64,000 nt of DNA from Ruminococcaceae bacterium UBA4871 (GTDB lineage Bacteria; Bacillota; Clostridia; Oscillospirales; Acutalibacteraceae): positions 34,262-98,261 of the forward strand of contig DHDR01000027.1 in assembly GCA_002399445.1 (NCBI GenBank), written 5' to 3'. This document shows, piece by piece, positions 8,134 through 16,922 of this stretch. Every line of letters begins with the position of its first letter. The stretch's first letter is position 1. The notes beneath the pieces are model-generated. The model saw only the letters and a list, made by a program, of their open reading frames with translations, did no database searches and had not been told where the DNA came from. Position numbers and translations under genes: made by a program.

Positions 8134-8874
8134 TTATTTTTCTATATTAGCATCAAAATCAGTAAGAAAGCGCTGGTCATCCTTTGGCAGAGAAACTTTT
8201 TCCAACATATCCGGACGCTTCTGCAAAGTCCGCAGCAGGCTTTGCTGATGACGCCAACAGGCAATTTTCGCATGATGGCCTGTCATCAATACCGGCGGAA
8301 CGCTTCTTCCGCGCCAAATTTGCGGCCTGCTGTACTGGGGGTATTCCAGCAGCCCATGATAATGACTTTCTTCCTCAAAACACGCATTGGCAGCAAGGAC
8401 ACCCGGCTGAAGACGGGCAAGAGAATCGATCAAACAAAGCGCGGGCAGTTCTCCGCCTGTCAAAACAAAATCACCCAAAGAAATCTCTTCATCGACATAA
8501 GCGTCCAGCACACGCTCGTCCACACCCTCATAATGACCGCAGAGAATGCAAAGATTTTCATATTGATTGAGTTCTCCGAGCAGCGCCTGATTCATTGGCT
8601 TTCCCTGCGGACTCATATATACAATATGCGGTTTTTTCCCTAATGTACGAATCAAATCATCAAAACAGGCCGCAATTGGTTCTGCAAGCAGCAGCATTCC
8701 TTTTCCACCGCCGAAAATCGTATCATCCACTGTGCTGTGTTTGTCATGGGCATATGAACGGAGTTGATGCGGCACAATTTGTACAGCACCGCGTTTTCTT
8801 CCTCTGCCAACAATACTTTCCGCCAACACGGATTCGCACATCTCTGGAAACAGCGTAATCAAATCAATCCGCAT
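8134..8874 (-). CDS. trmD: tRNA (guanine(37)-N1)-methyltransferase
   Basis: TrmD methylates G37 next to the anticodon and prevents frameshifting. The 246-residue protein starts MRIDLITLFPEM and has the trefoil-knot SAM site signatures (CGHYEGVDERV and DEEISLGDFVLTGGE) and the family block STVDDTIFGGGKGM. It is the last gene of the ylxM-ffh-rpsP-khpA-rimM-trmD series and overlaps rimM by 11 bp. Confidence 0.96.
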   Translation of the reverse strand: MRIDLITLFPEMCESVLAESIVGRGRKRGAVQIVPHQLRSYAHDKHSTVDDTIFGGGKGMLLLAEPIAACFDDLIRTLGKKPHIVYMSPQGKPMNQALLGELNQYENLCILCGHYEGVDERVLDAYVDEEISLGDFVLTGGELPALCLIDSLARLQPGVLAANACFEEESHYHGLLEYPQYSRPQIWRGRSVPPVLMTGHHAKIACWRHQQSLLRTLQKRPDMLEKVSLPKDDQRFLTDFDANIEK

Positions 8875-9376
8875 CGAACATTCCCTCCATCGGAACGATT
8901 TCTATAATGCCCTCCTCCAGCGAAACACGCTTGACCGTCTGCGGGATAGCCGGAATCAAAGTCGTTTTGCCGGAAGGTTCCCGAATTTCATATACATCAT
9001 TCGCACCTGTTTCCAATACAGAGGTAAGCGTGCCAAAGATTTTTCCGTCCTCTGCGCTGCGCACGGTGAGTCCAATCAAATCCTGCCTGAAAAAAGTGTT
9101 TTCCGGCAGATGGACATCTTCCCTGCGAAAACATAATACACGGCCGCGCAGGGCGTCCGCCTGCTCCACAGACGTCACACCCTCCAGGATAAGCAAAAGC
9201 AGACTTTTGTGTACGCGGGAAGAAACCACATGAACTGGTTCTTTGCTCTTTTCCCAGTACAAAGTTTCAAACTGCCGCAGAAATTCTGCGGAATCACACC
9301 ATGGCTCCAGCCGGAGCTCCCCGCGCACGCCATGTGTACCGACAATGCGTCCGGCCTCTAGATATTCTAATTTCAT
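8864..9376 (-). CDS. rimM: 16S rRNA processing/ribosome maturation factor RimM
   Basis: RimM binds S19 and helps mature the 30S head. The 170-residue protein has the N-terminal RimM domain (about 5-85, with GRIVGTHGVRGELRL) and a C-terminal PRC-barrel (about 95-167). TTATCCTCC in the + strand gives a GGAGGA ribosome site. It lies between khpA and trmD, but an intrinsic terminator separates it from khpA, so expression of rimM-trmD is probably a fraction of that of rpsP. Confidence 0.95.
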   Translation of the reverse strand: MKLEYLEAGRIVGTHGVRGELRLEPWCDSAEFLRQFETLYWEKSKEPVHVVSSRVHKSLLLLILEGVTSVEQADALRGRVLCFRREDVHLPENTFFRQDLIGLTVRSAEDGKIFGTLTSVLETGANDVYEIREPSGKTTLIPAIPQTVKRVSLEEGIIEIVPMEGMFDAD

Positions 9377-9413
9377 TTTATCCTCCAGACTGATCGGACA
9401 CCCTTGCAGCTGT

Positions 9414-9453
9414 AGAAAAATTCTGCCGCAGGCATCATCGCTTGCGGCAGAAA
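9414..9453 (-). terminator. Intrinsic terminator inside the rpsP-trmD operon
   Basis: A perfect 10-bp stem (9443-9452 with 9421-9430) is followed on the minus strand by TTTTTC. It sits between khpA and rimM, pointing in the direction of transcription. Confidence 0.8.
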
Positions 9454-9464
9454 TCTGAAATATG

Positions 9465-9698
9465 TCAGTCTATTTCCACAGACACCCTGGCGTTTTGCCG
9501 GGTAGCTGCTGCACGCATGACCACACGGATAGCCTTTGCAATACGGCCTTGTTTCCCAATGACACGCCCCATATCACTTTCTGCTACATGCAAATGATAG
9601 GTAATCATACCATCCTGCGCAGGCTCGTCCACTGTAACATGAACCGCTGTTGGATCCTCCACCAGCCCCTGTGCGATGGAAATCAAGAGTTTCTCCAT
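9465..9698 (-). CDS. khpA: KH-domain RNA-binding protein KhpA (YlqC)
   Basis: A 77-residue single KH domain protein. The RNA-binding GxxG loop is seen as IGKQGRIAKAIR. In Firmicutes KhpA dimerises with KhpB and binds many RNAs, affecting cell elongation and division. Its position between rpsP and rimM is the conserved one. GGAGG precedes the ATG. Confidence 0.93.
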   Translation of the reverse strand: MEKLLISIAQGLVEDPTAVHVTVDEPAQDGMITYHLHVAESDMGRVIGKQGRIAKAIRVVMRAAATRQNARVSVEID

Positions 9699-9717
9699 GG
9701 AGCAAACCTCCTTTAAT

Positions 9718-9960
9718 TCAGATCACACCATTTTGTTTGAAAAGGCGCTTTACGGTATCGGTCGGCTGAGCTCCATTTTTCATCCAAGTCTGAACTTTTT
9801 CTGCATCGACCTTTACTTCTGCAGGCTCTTTCAGCGGATTATAGTAACCGATTTCCTCAATGAAACGACCGTCACGGGGATAACGGGAATCTGCCACTAC
9901 GATACGATAAAACGGGTTCTTCTTTGCACCCATACGGCGCAGACGAATCTTAACTGCCAT
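9718..9960 (-). CDS. rpsP: 30S ribosomal protein S16
   Basis: S16 stabilises 16S rRNA during 30S assembly. The 80-residue protein begins MAVKIRLRRMGAKKNPFYRI and contains VVADSRYPRDGRFIEEIGYYNP, the family core. I set the start at 9958-9960 because GGAGGT lies 9 bases upstream. The longer frame to 10005 adds an unrelated hydrophobic stretch. Confidence 0.97.
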   Translation of the reverse strand: MAVKIRLRRMGAKKNPFYRIVVADSRYPRDGRFIEEIGYYNPLKEPAEVKVDAEKVQTWMKNGAQPTDTVKRLFKQNGVI

Positions 9961-10044
9961 TGTTTTTACCTCCAAAGGAAAATAGAAAAAATAATATAAT
10001 TTCATAATCAGGAATTTCGGGCTTTCCGCCGCTGATTCCCTGAA

Positions 10045-11397
10045 TTATCTGGATTGAAAAGGCATTCCGCCCGGCATCCCCATTGGGGGCATCCAGCGGC
10101 GCCGACCTTTTTTATTTTTCATCATTTTCATCAATTTCTGCATCTGTTCCATAGACTTCAACAACTTATTGACATCCTCCACCTTAGCGCCGCTGCCCGC
10201 CGCAATACGGCGTTTACGGGAAGGATTGATAACAGCGGGCTTCGCACGCTCTTCCAAGGTCATGGAAAGGATAATTGCCTTTTCGCGGTCAATCAGATGG
10301 TCATCCAACTGATTATCGCTGAGTTTGCGGGTATCCATCCCGAATTTTTCCAAAATACCACGCATAGGCCCCATTTTTTTCACTTGATCGAATTGCGCCA
10401 GCAGGTCATTAAAATCGAGCTTATTCTGCACCAGCCGCTTTGCAGTCTTGGCGGCCTCCTTTTCGTCCAGTTTGGACTGTGCATCCTCAATCAAGGTAAG
10501 CACATCGCCCATGCCGAGGATTCGGGAAGCCATCCGGTCCGGATGAAACACCTCAATATCGTCCAATTTTTCACCGACACCGATAAACTTAATCGGCTTA
10601 CCCGTAACCGCTTTCACAGACAGTGCAGCACCGCCGCGGGTGTCGCCGTCCAGCTTTGTCAGAATCACACCGGTAATACCCAGCTTTTCGTCAAATGTTT
10701 TGGCAACATTGACGGCTTCCTGACCGGTCATACTGTCCACCACCAGCAGGATTTCACTTGGTTCCACCGCTTTTTGGATATTTTGCAGTTCTGCCATCAG
10801 CTTTTCATCAATCTGCAGACGGCCAGCCGTATCAATCAGGACAAAATCATTGCCATAATCTTTGGCATGACGCACCGCGTCTTTGCTAATTTGAATCGGG
10901 TCACCCTGTCCTTCTTCAAAGACAGACACCCCGGCCTGTTCCCCAACAATCTGTAACTGCTTAATTGCTGCCGGGCGGTAGACATCACAGGCAACCAGCA
11001 GGGGACGGTGGCCCTGCTTTTTCAGCAGCCGGCCCAGCTTTGCCGCATGGGTCGTTTTTCCGGCACCCTGCAGCCCGCAGAGCATCATAACACAAGGTCC
11101 GGAAGAGGGCATTTTCAGGTGAGCCTCCCCGCCGCCCATCAGCGCTGTCAGCTCTTCATCAACTATTTTGACTACCATCTGCCCCGGGGTAAGGCTTTCC
11201 ATAACCTCACTGCCCACTGCACGCTCACTGATCTTTTTCGTAAACTCCTTGGCAACCTTATAGTTGACATCCGCTTCCAGCAGGGCAAGGCGCACCTCAC
11301 GCATTGCCGCTTTGACATCTCCTTCTGTCAGCTTGCCTTTACTTTTCAGTCGCCGGAATGCAGCGGAAAGTTTGTCTGTCAGGCTTTCAAATGCCAT
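10045..11397 (-). CDS. ffh: Signal recognition particle protein, SRP54 GTPase
   Basis: Ffh binds signal sequences on nascent chains and delivers ribosomes to FtsY at the membrane, with the 4.5S/scRNA. The 450-residue protein has the N domain (1-85), the GTPase G domain with GLQGAGKTTHAAKLG, DTAGRLQ and TKLDGDTRGG, and the Met-rich M domain (about 300-450, ending MPPMGMPGGMPF). It follows ylxM, its usual partner, by 16 bp. Confidence 0.97.
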   Translation of the reverse strand: MAFESLTDKLSAAFRRLKSKGKLTEGDVKAAMREVRLALLEADVNYKVAKEFTKKISERAVGSEVMESLTPGQMVVKIVDEELTALMGGGEAHLKMPSSGPCVMMLCGLQGAGKTTHAAKLGRLLKKQGHRPLLVACDVYRPAAIKQLQIVGEQAGVSVFEEGQGDPIQISKDAVRHAKDYGNDFVLIDTAGRLQIDEKLMAELQNIQKAVEPSEILLVVDSMTGQEAVNVAKTFDEKLGITGVILTKLDGDTRGGAALSVKAVTGKPIKFIGVGEKLDDIEVFHPDRMASRILGMGDVLTLIEDAQSKLDEKEAAKTAKRLVQNKLDFNDLLAQFDQVKKMGPMRGILEKFGMDTRKLSDNQLDDHLIDREKAIILSMTLEERAKPAVINPSRKRRIAAGSGAKVEDVNKLLKSMEQMQKLMKMMKNKKGRRRWMPPMGMPGGMPFQSR

Positions 11398-11413
11398 AAA
11401 CGCGCCTCCTCAA

Positions 11414-11782
11414 TCATTCTGAATCTTCCAGTTTTGCAAGAATTTTCAGCAATTTTTCAATCTGCTCGGTAATAGACTTGTCATAGACAAAGCGGCTGTT
11501 ATAGTCTCGGATGTGCTCCGCATACTGTCGAATCTGGGCATAAGCAGCTGCGCGTTGGCGGGATTTGCGTAAAATGCCGAGATTTTTTTCCATTTCAATC
11601 AACTGTGCTTCTCCACGTTTAATGGAGTCCCGCACACCTTGACGAGTAATCCCTTCATTTTGCGCAATTTCAGACAAAGAAAGATCATCATTATAATAAC
11701 AGGAAATAACTTCCCTCTGCTTTTTTGTCAGCATGGAACTATAATAGTCCAGCAGAAGTGAAATTTCAAGATTCTTTGCCAA
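11414..11782 (-). CDS. ylxM: UPF0122/YlxM-family helix-turn-helix protein
   Basis: YlxM is a small helix-turn-helix protein associated with ffh; in streptococci it modulates SRP assembly. The 122-residue protein has the region-4-sigma-like HTH (SLSEIAQNEGITRQGVRDSI). I chose a TTG start at 11780-11782, 8 bases after GGAGG. ATG codons further upstream lie inside the promoter at 11831-11859 and cannot be used. This start gives the LAKNLEISLLLDYYSSML N-terminus typical of the family. It opens the ffh-trmD operon. Confidence 0.9.
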   Translation of the reverse strand: MAKNLEISLLLDYYSSMLTKKQREVISCYYNDDLSLSEIAQNEGITRQGVRDSIKRGEAQLIEMEKNLGILRKSRQRAAAYAQIRQYAEHIRDYNSRFVYDKSITEQIEKLLKILAKLEDSE

Positions 11783-11830
11783 CCTCCGCGCCTCCGTTCC
11801 TGTAAAGTTCTTTGCTTTACAAGCAGTTTG

Positions 11831-11859
11831 ATTATACCGCATTTTCGCGCAATTGTCAA
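11831..11859 (-). promoter_or_regulatory. Promoter for the ylxM-ffh-rpsP-trmD operon
   Basis: Consensus TTGACA, 17-base spacer, TATAAT on the minus strand. It also settles the ylxM start, because all upstream ATG codons fall within it. Confidence 0.85.
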
Positions 11860-11997
11860 GCACTTCTCTGCAGGTACAGAATCAAGGCTCCTGCACTGTA
11901 CAAGTCCAACTCGGTCTGTTAAAATAAGTATAATTTTAATCATTAGAATGGATTACGGAAAGCCTTTCATCTGCGTCATATTTTCTGGAGGTATCCT

Positions 11998-13560
11998 ATG
12001 AAAAATGTTGTCATCATTGGTGCTGGACCCGCAGGACTAACCGCTGCACATGAGCTGCTAAGCCGCGGAAAAGGTAACTTTTCGGTTTCAATTTTGGAAG
12101 AAAGCGGAACAGTCGGCGGCATTTCGCGCACCGTTCCGTGGCATGGAAACCGCATGGATATCGGCGGACACCGTTTCTTTTCTAAAGAGAACCGGGTCAA
12201 CCAGTGGTGGGCAGAACGCATGCCGGCCCAGGGAGCACCTTCTTTTGATGACAAAGCACTGGACCGAAAGTGCATACTCTCCCCCGGAGGTCCAAATCCG
12301 GAACAGGAAGACCATGTAATGCTTACCCGCAGGCGCGTTTCCCGAATTTATTATAAACACCATTTTTTTGATTACCCGATTACCTTGAAAGCTCAGACTC
12401 TACGCAATCTTGGACTCATCTCCGCCATAAAAGCAGGCTGCAGCTATCTGCATGCCTGTGCAAACCATCTTCCGGAAACAAGTCTTGAAAATTTTTACAT
12501 TAACCGCTTCGGCAAAATCCTTTACAGTATGTTCTTTGAAGGTTACACGGAAAAGCTCTGGGGGCGCCATCCCTGCAATATTTCTGCAGACTGGGGCGCC
12601 CAGCGTGTCAAAGGACTTTCAGTTTCCGCTGTGCTGAAAGATATGCTGAAAAAAGCAGTTGGAAAGAAAGGGAAAGAAACAGAAACTTCCCTGATAGAAC
12701 AGTTTCAGTATCCCAAATACGGTCCCGGCCAGCTCTGGGAACAAACGGCAGCAGAAATTACCGCAATGGGTGGAGTGCTGCACCGGAACTGCCGAGTGAC
12801 CGGCGTCCACACGGAAAACGGCCGAGTTACTTCCGTGACCGTGCAGACAGCCAAGGAAACGAAAACCGTGAAGGGAGAAATTTTTCTTTCTTCCATGCCG
12901 CTCAAAGATTTGGTCGGCGGTATGGAAAATGTTCCTCAGCCAATCGCAGAAATTGCCGCAGGCCTTCCCTATCGGGATTTTGTTACGATCGGAATTTTAG
13001 TTAAAAAATTGAATTTAAAAAATCAAACGAACATCCGTACACTTGGGAATATCATACCGGACTGTTGGATCTATATTCAGGACCCGGGCGTACAGCTCGG
13101 GCGCATCCAGATTTTCAACAATTGGTCCCCCTATATGGTGGCCAAGCCATTAGATACCGTATGGATAGGTCTGGAATATTTCTGCACAGAAGGAGATGCT
13201 TTCTGGAATATGACAGAAAAGCAGTGCACTGCTTTTGCTGCCGGCGAACTGGTGAAAATGGGGATTCTCTCATCTCCTGAGGATATTTTGGACTCGCACC
13301 GCGTTCGTGTAAAAAAAGCCTATCCGGCCTATTTTGATACATATGCACAGATAGACCGCCTGATTGCCTACCTGAATCAGTTTGAAAATCTGTACTGTAT
13401 AGGGCGCAACGGCCAGCATCATTACAACAATATGGACCATTCCATGATGACAGCTTTTGAATCAGTAGACAATATTCTTTCTGAAAAAAAAGACAAAGCG
13501 AATATCTGGAACGTCAATACCGACGGCGATTATCAGGAAGAAAACAAAAAAGAAGGATGA
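11998..13560 (+). CDS. NAD(P)/FAD-dependent oxidoreductase, UDP-galactopyranose-mutase-like
   Basis: A 520-residue flavoprotein. The dinucleotide loop GAGPAGLTAAHELL is at residues 8-21. A second FAD block, GGISRTVPWHGNRMDIGGHRF, follows, then YTEKLWGRHPCNISADWGAQR, which resembles the protoporphyrinogen-oxidase/UGM-like group often encoded with glycosyltransferases. The C-terminus has IGRNGQHHYNNMDHS. The reaction is unknown; a role in modifying a nucleotide sugar or lipid-linked sugar is inferred from the adjacent GT-C gene 12 bp downstream. GGAGGTATCCT precedes the ATG. Confidence 0.8.
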   Translation: MKNVVIIGAGPAGLTAAHELLSRGKGNFSVSILEESGTVGGISRTVPWHGNRMDIGGHRFFSKENRVNQWWAERMPAQGAPSFDDKALDRKCILSPGGPNPEQEDHVMLTRRRVSRIYYKHHFFDYPITLKAQTLRNLGLISAIKAGCSYLHACANHLPETSLENFYINRFGKILYSMFFEGYTEKLWGRHPCNISADWGAQRVKGLSVSAVLKDMLKKAVGKKGKETETSLIEQFQYPKYGPGQLWEQTAAEITAMGGVLHRNCRVTGVHTENGRVTSVTVQTAKETKTVKGEIFLSSMPLKDLVGGMENVPQPIAEIAAGLPYRDFVTIGILVKKLNLKNQTNIRTLGNIIPDCWIYIQDPGVQLGRIQIFNNWSPYMVAKPLDTVWIGLEYFCTEGDAFWNMTEKQCTAFAAGELVKMGILSSPEDILDSHRVRVKKAYPAYFDTYAQIDRLIAYLNQFENLYCIGRNGQHHYNNMDHSMMTAFESVDNILSEKKDKANIWNVNTDGDYQEENKKEG

Positions 13561-13572
13561 AGGAGCACTTCC

Positions 13573-15309
13573 ATGCGTATCGGCAAAAAACAGAGCGACC
13601 TTTTTTCTCATCCCTATATCCTCCTGATTCTCGGATGCCTGCTGGTCTACGTTGCTTTTCCGCAGGGAAACTCGGAGAATATACTGAAAATCCGAAGCAT
13701 TGTCTGCCTTGCCGCCCCATTAGCAGCTGCCGCAGTCTGGCAGTTCTTTCTGTATTGCAAGAAGTGGACGAAGAAAGGCCAGAAGCCAGACCCTCCTCTC
13801 ATTACAATTAAAATTTGCCTCGTAATCTGTATCTTGTGTCTCATTTTCCTGTTTTGGCACAGTCCCTATCAGTTGGAAATGCTGGCATCTGTAGTTTTGC
13901 TCATACTGGGAACAATTGCACTGTGGGCACACATTTCCAACCACTTGACTTCCCGTTTGGCTTGTATCCTGCTTGGAGCAGCCGCATTTTCCCTGCATGC
14001 AGTTTATATTCTCTATACAGCCTATTTGGTTCGCCAGCATGACGTGATGGATATTCAAAGCTCCATCGGGCATCAGGCATACATGCTTTATTTTGTCAAT
14101 CACAATTTTGCCCTTCCCAACTTTGACCCTCGTTCCGTCTGGGAATTTTATCACCCACCGCTTCACTATTGGGTCAGTGCACTGTGGATTAAGCTGCAAA
14201 TGCTGTTCGGCACGGATCCTGCCACCGCTGTGGAAAATGTCCAATATCTTACTCTTTTCTATTCGTGCGCCGCTCTGATTATCAGCTACCGAATCCTTCG
14301 CATCCTGCAGTTTGACGGGACCGCATTAATTGTGTCTTTTGCCATTTTATGTTTCCACCCTTCCCTGATCCTCCTTTCCGGCAGTATCAATAATGATATG
14401 CTCGGTATTGTACTTTCATTTGCGGCAATTCTATATGCACTGCGCTGGTATCAAAATCCCACGCGAAAAAGCATTTTGCTGCTCGCCTTGTGGATTGGTC
14501 TTTCTATGATGGCAAAATCCTCCGGAATTTTGGCTGCACCCGCCGTGGCTTTCCTGTTTCTGCGAAAGTTTCTGAAAGCAAAGGATTCGCGCCTTATCTT
14601 TTGGAAGCAATTCGGCCTTTTTCTCGCCGTCAGCATTCCGCTTGGACTGTGGTGGAGTATTTATTGTAAGATCCGTTTTGGCATGCCAATCGGTGCCGTA
14701 ACGGGTTTACAGCCTGACAATCCACAATATCTCGGTCATGACAGCCCTATACAACGCCTGTTTGGTATGGATTGGCATCACTTTTCTGTTTTTGAAAATT
14801 GGAATTGGCAGGACGGCGTGTTTGAATACAATCTTTGGATTGCCCTGCTGAAAACGGCCCTGTTTGATGAAGCGGAACTTTTCGTATCCGGTCCCGGCCT
14901 CATCTTTTCGCAGATGTTATTTTGGGTAAATGCCCTCCTGACTGCAGGAATGCTTGTCTGCATAATTTTGTCAGTGGTCTATGCATGGCGCAAACAAGCA
15001 CCCATCAAAACCTGTCAGGCAGGATTTCGCCCCTTTACACTTTTTTTCACGGTTCTGTTTGTTACTTATCTTCTATTTTATATTGGCTTTTGTTTTCGGG
15101 AACCTTATGCCTGTACGCAGAATTTCCGCTACATTGTGCCCACTCTTCTGCCTGCCGCGGCAGCACAGGGAGCGGTACTGAAACATAACCGCCTGCAGCC
15201 AAGCCAAAAGTCCAAAGCACTTACTTGGACAATCACCCTGCTGTCCACCGCTTTCTGTATACTGAGTGCTTTCGTTTATCTTCTGGCAGGATGCAGTACG
15301 GCGCTGTAA
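13573..15309 (+). CDS. GT-C family membrane glycosyltransferase (GT39/ArnT-like)
   Basis: A 578-residue integral membrane protein with about 11-12 hydrophobic segments. The periplasmic-side loop between the first segments contains the YHPPLHYW motif (about residue 193) seen in PMT/ArnT-type enzymes that use polyprenyl-phosphate sugars. It probably transfers a sugar from a lipid carrier to a wall polymer or protein outside the membrane. It is coupled to the upstream flavoprotein gene (12 bp, with AGGAG overlapping the end of that gene). The acceptor cannot be told from sequence. Confidence 0.78.
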   Translation: MRIGKKQSDLFSHPYILLILGCLLVYVAFPQGNSENILKIRSIVCLAAPLAAAAVWQFFLYCKKWTKKGQKPDPPLITIKICLVICILCLIFLFWHSPYQLEMLASVVLLILGTIALWAHISNHLTSRLACILLGAAAFSLHAVYILYTAYLVRQHDVMDIQSSIGHQAYMLYFVNHNFALPNFDPRSVWEFYHPPLHYWVSALWIKLQMLFGTDPATAVENVQYLTLFYSCAALIISYRILRILQFDGTALIVSFAILCFHPSLILLSGSINNDMLGIVLSFAAILYALRWYQNPTRKSILLLALWIGLSMMAKSSGILAAPAVAFLFLRKFLKAKDSRLIFWKQFGLFLAVSIPLGLWWSIYCKIRFGMPIGAVTGLQPDNPQYLGHDSPIQRLFGMDWHHFSVFENWNWQDGVFEYNLWIALLKTALFDEAELFVSGPGLIFSQMLFWVNALLTAGMLVCIILSVVYAWRKQAPIKTCQAGFRPFTLFFTVLFVTYLLFYIGFCFREPYACTQNFRYIVPTLLPAAAAQGAVLKHNRLQPSQKSKALTWTITLLSTAFCILSAFVYLLAGCSTAL

Positions 15310-15355
15310 ACGAAAGCAGCCCGTTTAAAACTCATCTCCTGATTTCTAATGGAAA

Positions 15356-15384
15356 TTGTATCAAATAAAGCGCTGTGCTATAAT
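15356..15384 (+). promoter_or_regulatory. Promoter for the YcxB-like membrane protein
   Basis: TTGTAT, a 17-base spacer, TATAAT on the plus strand, about 50 bases before the start codon. Confidence 0.75.
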
Positions 15385-15434
15385 ACTGCTGTATTCATAA
15401 ACTGGTGGACCGCACAATAAGGAGAATTGATTCA

Positions 15435-16847
15435 ATGATCAAAAAAATCACCGCTGCACTGCTGCCTGTGTTGCTCTGTATGAGCATAGCAGGCATTATT
15501 CCGGCCGCTGCATCTGCTTCTTCAGAGGCACTGCCTGCATCATCATCTGCATCCGGCAGTACCCCATTGGAACTGCAGAGCTCTAATATGAAGATGAACA
15601 TTCCCAAAGGACTGTATGCATTTACGCCGGACACGCCTATCACCGATGAAAACCTGCTGAGAGCAGGAATTACCGACTGGGAAACCCAGAAAAAAGAAAT
15701 GCAGAAACGCGGTTCAGTGCTTTTAGTAAACGCCGCAAAAGGTGCTTTTACCATTTCCCTCACGAAAAACGAAAACACCACCACACAGCAATATTTTAAT
15801 ATGACCACGATGTCTAATGCACAGATAAGTTCCCTGATTCAAGAAATGTGTAAGCCGCAGTCTGCAGCCAATGGAGCCACCTCTGTTACGACAACAGCGA
15901 AGCGCTATACCAACGCTCAAAAGCTGCCGTTTCTTGATATAGAAATTAAGGGCAATGTGGAAAATAAAAAGATTGCAGAAGCGGCTTACTTCACAATTCT
16001 GAATGGTGCAGGATATCTATTTGAAACCTACCAAGAAAATAAAGCTTTAACCGCACAACAGACTGCAAGTTTGCAGCAATTGGTAAACAGTGTGCAGGTA
16101 ACTAAATTCCTTCCAAAGTCTTCTGCTCCTGAATCCTCAAATTCTGATAGGATACAATTTGTTGTTTTCCTTTTACTGCCTCTTATTTTAATGGTTGCCG
16201 CTATTGCAGCAATTTTTATTGTCAGGCGCGTTCATCGCTCACGGGAAAACAAACGCACAGCATTCCTTCTGGAGCGAATTACCGCCTATCAGGCCCAGCA
16301 GAAAGCGCAGAAAAAAGAAGCGCAGGAAAAGGGTCTGCCACTTGAGGAACCAAAAGTTTTGATTGAAAACACCACAAAATGCGTGGCAAAAGCCCTGAAA
16401 CGGTTTAGCTGGTATGATCTGCTTTTAAATCGAAAAGAGACCTGGATTTCGATGCTGGTTGTAGCGGCACTCAGTATTGCTGCAGCTGTTTTTGTCCATT
16501 CTATTCCTCTTCGGGTTGTATCCGCCTTTGTAGCGGCTTTTTGCATCATTTACCCACTGCTGATTCCAAGAAAAGTTTTTCAGACGGAAAATGGCAGTTT
16601 CCGAAAAATGAAGACGCGCAAGATACGTTATCAGTTCCGCGCAGATGATTTTCGGGTTTCCGGTGCTTACTCCGGCGTTTATCCTTATGTACAAATTCTC
16701 CACGTTTATGAAGTCAAGCGTTATTTCTATCTTTATCTGGGCGCCAATCACATTTATATTATCAATAAACACACCTTCAAGAAAGGCACAACAGACGATT
16801 TGCGGAAACTGCTGAAAGAGAAATGTCCCAAATACAAAATACACTAA
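15435..16847 (+). CDS. Secreted/membrane protein with C-terminal YcxB-like domain
   Basis: Function unknown. The 470-residue protein has a signal peptide (about 1-28), then a Ser/Ala-rich linker and an extracellular domain (about 45-225). A transmembrane helix follows (about 235-260), with a charged cytoplasmic segment, two more helices (about 335-375) and a C-terminal YcxB-like domain (about 385-465, YQFRADDFRVSGAYSG). I chose the ATG at 15435 because AAGGAG precedes it and a signal peptide follows at once; ten extra codons upstream lack one. It stands alone between a promoter and a terminator. Confidence 0.8.
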   Translation: MIKKITAALLPVLLCMSIAGIIPAAASASSEALPASSSASGSTPLELQSSNMKMNIPKGLYAFTPDTPITDENLLRAGITDWETQKKEMQKRGSVLLVNAAKGAFTISLTKNENTTTQQYFNMTTMSNAQISSLIQEMCKPQSAANGATSVTTTAKRYTNAQKLPFLDIEIKGNVENKKIAEAAYFTILNGAGYLFETYQENKALTAQQTASLQQLVNSVQVTKFLPKSSAPESSNSDRIQFVVFLLLPLILMVAAIAAIFIVRRVHRSRENKRTAFLLERITAYQAQQKAQKKEAQEKGLPLEEPKVLIENTTKCVAKALKRFSWYDLLLNRKETWISMLVVAALSIAAAVFVHSIPLRVVSAFVAAFCIIYPLLIPRKVFQTENGSFRKMKTRKIRYQFRADDFRVSGAYSGVYPYVQILHVYEVKRYFYLYLGANHIYIINKHTFKKGTTDDLRKLLKEKCPKYKIH

Positions 16848-16860
16848 TCAGGAAAGAGTA

Positions 16861-16915
16861 AAAAGGAGACTGCGGCCCACGGAAAATTCCGCGAGCTGCA
16901 GTCCCCTTTTCATTT
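16861..16915. terminator. Bidirectional intrinsic terminator
   Basis: A stem of GACTGC-type arms (near 16866-16872 and 16898-16904, extended by outer G-C pairs), with a smaller inner CGG/CCG pair, is flanked by AAAA on the left and TTTTCATTT on the right. It separates the convergent YcxB-like and mrp genes. Confidence 0.78.
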
Positions 16916-16922
16916 GTCTCGC

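Noticed and set aside
10054..10956. A 300-codon plus-strand frame antisense to ffh
   Set aside because: It mirrors the codon pattern of ffh, lacks a ribosome site and has low-complexity His/Phe/Gln-rich translation.
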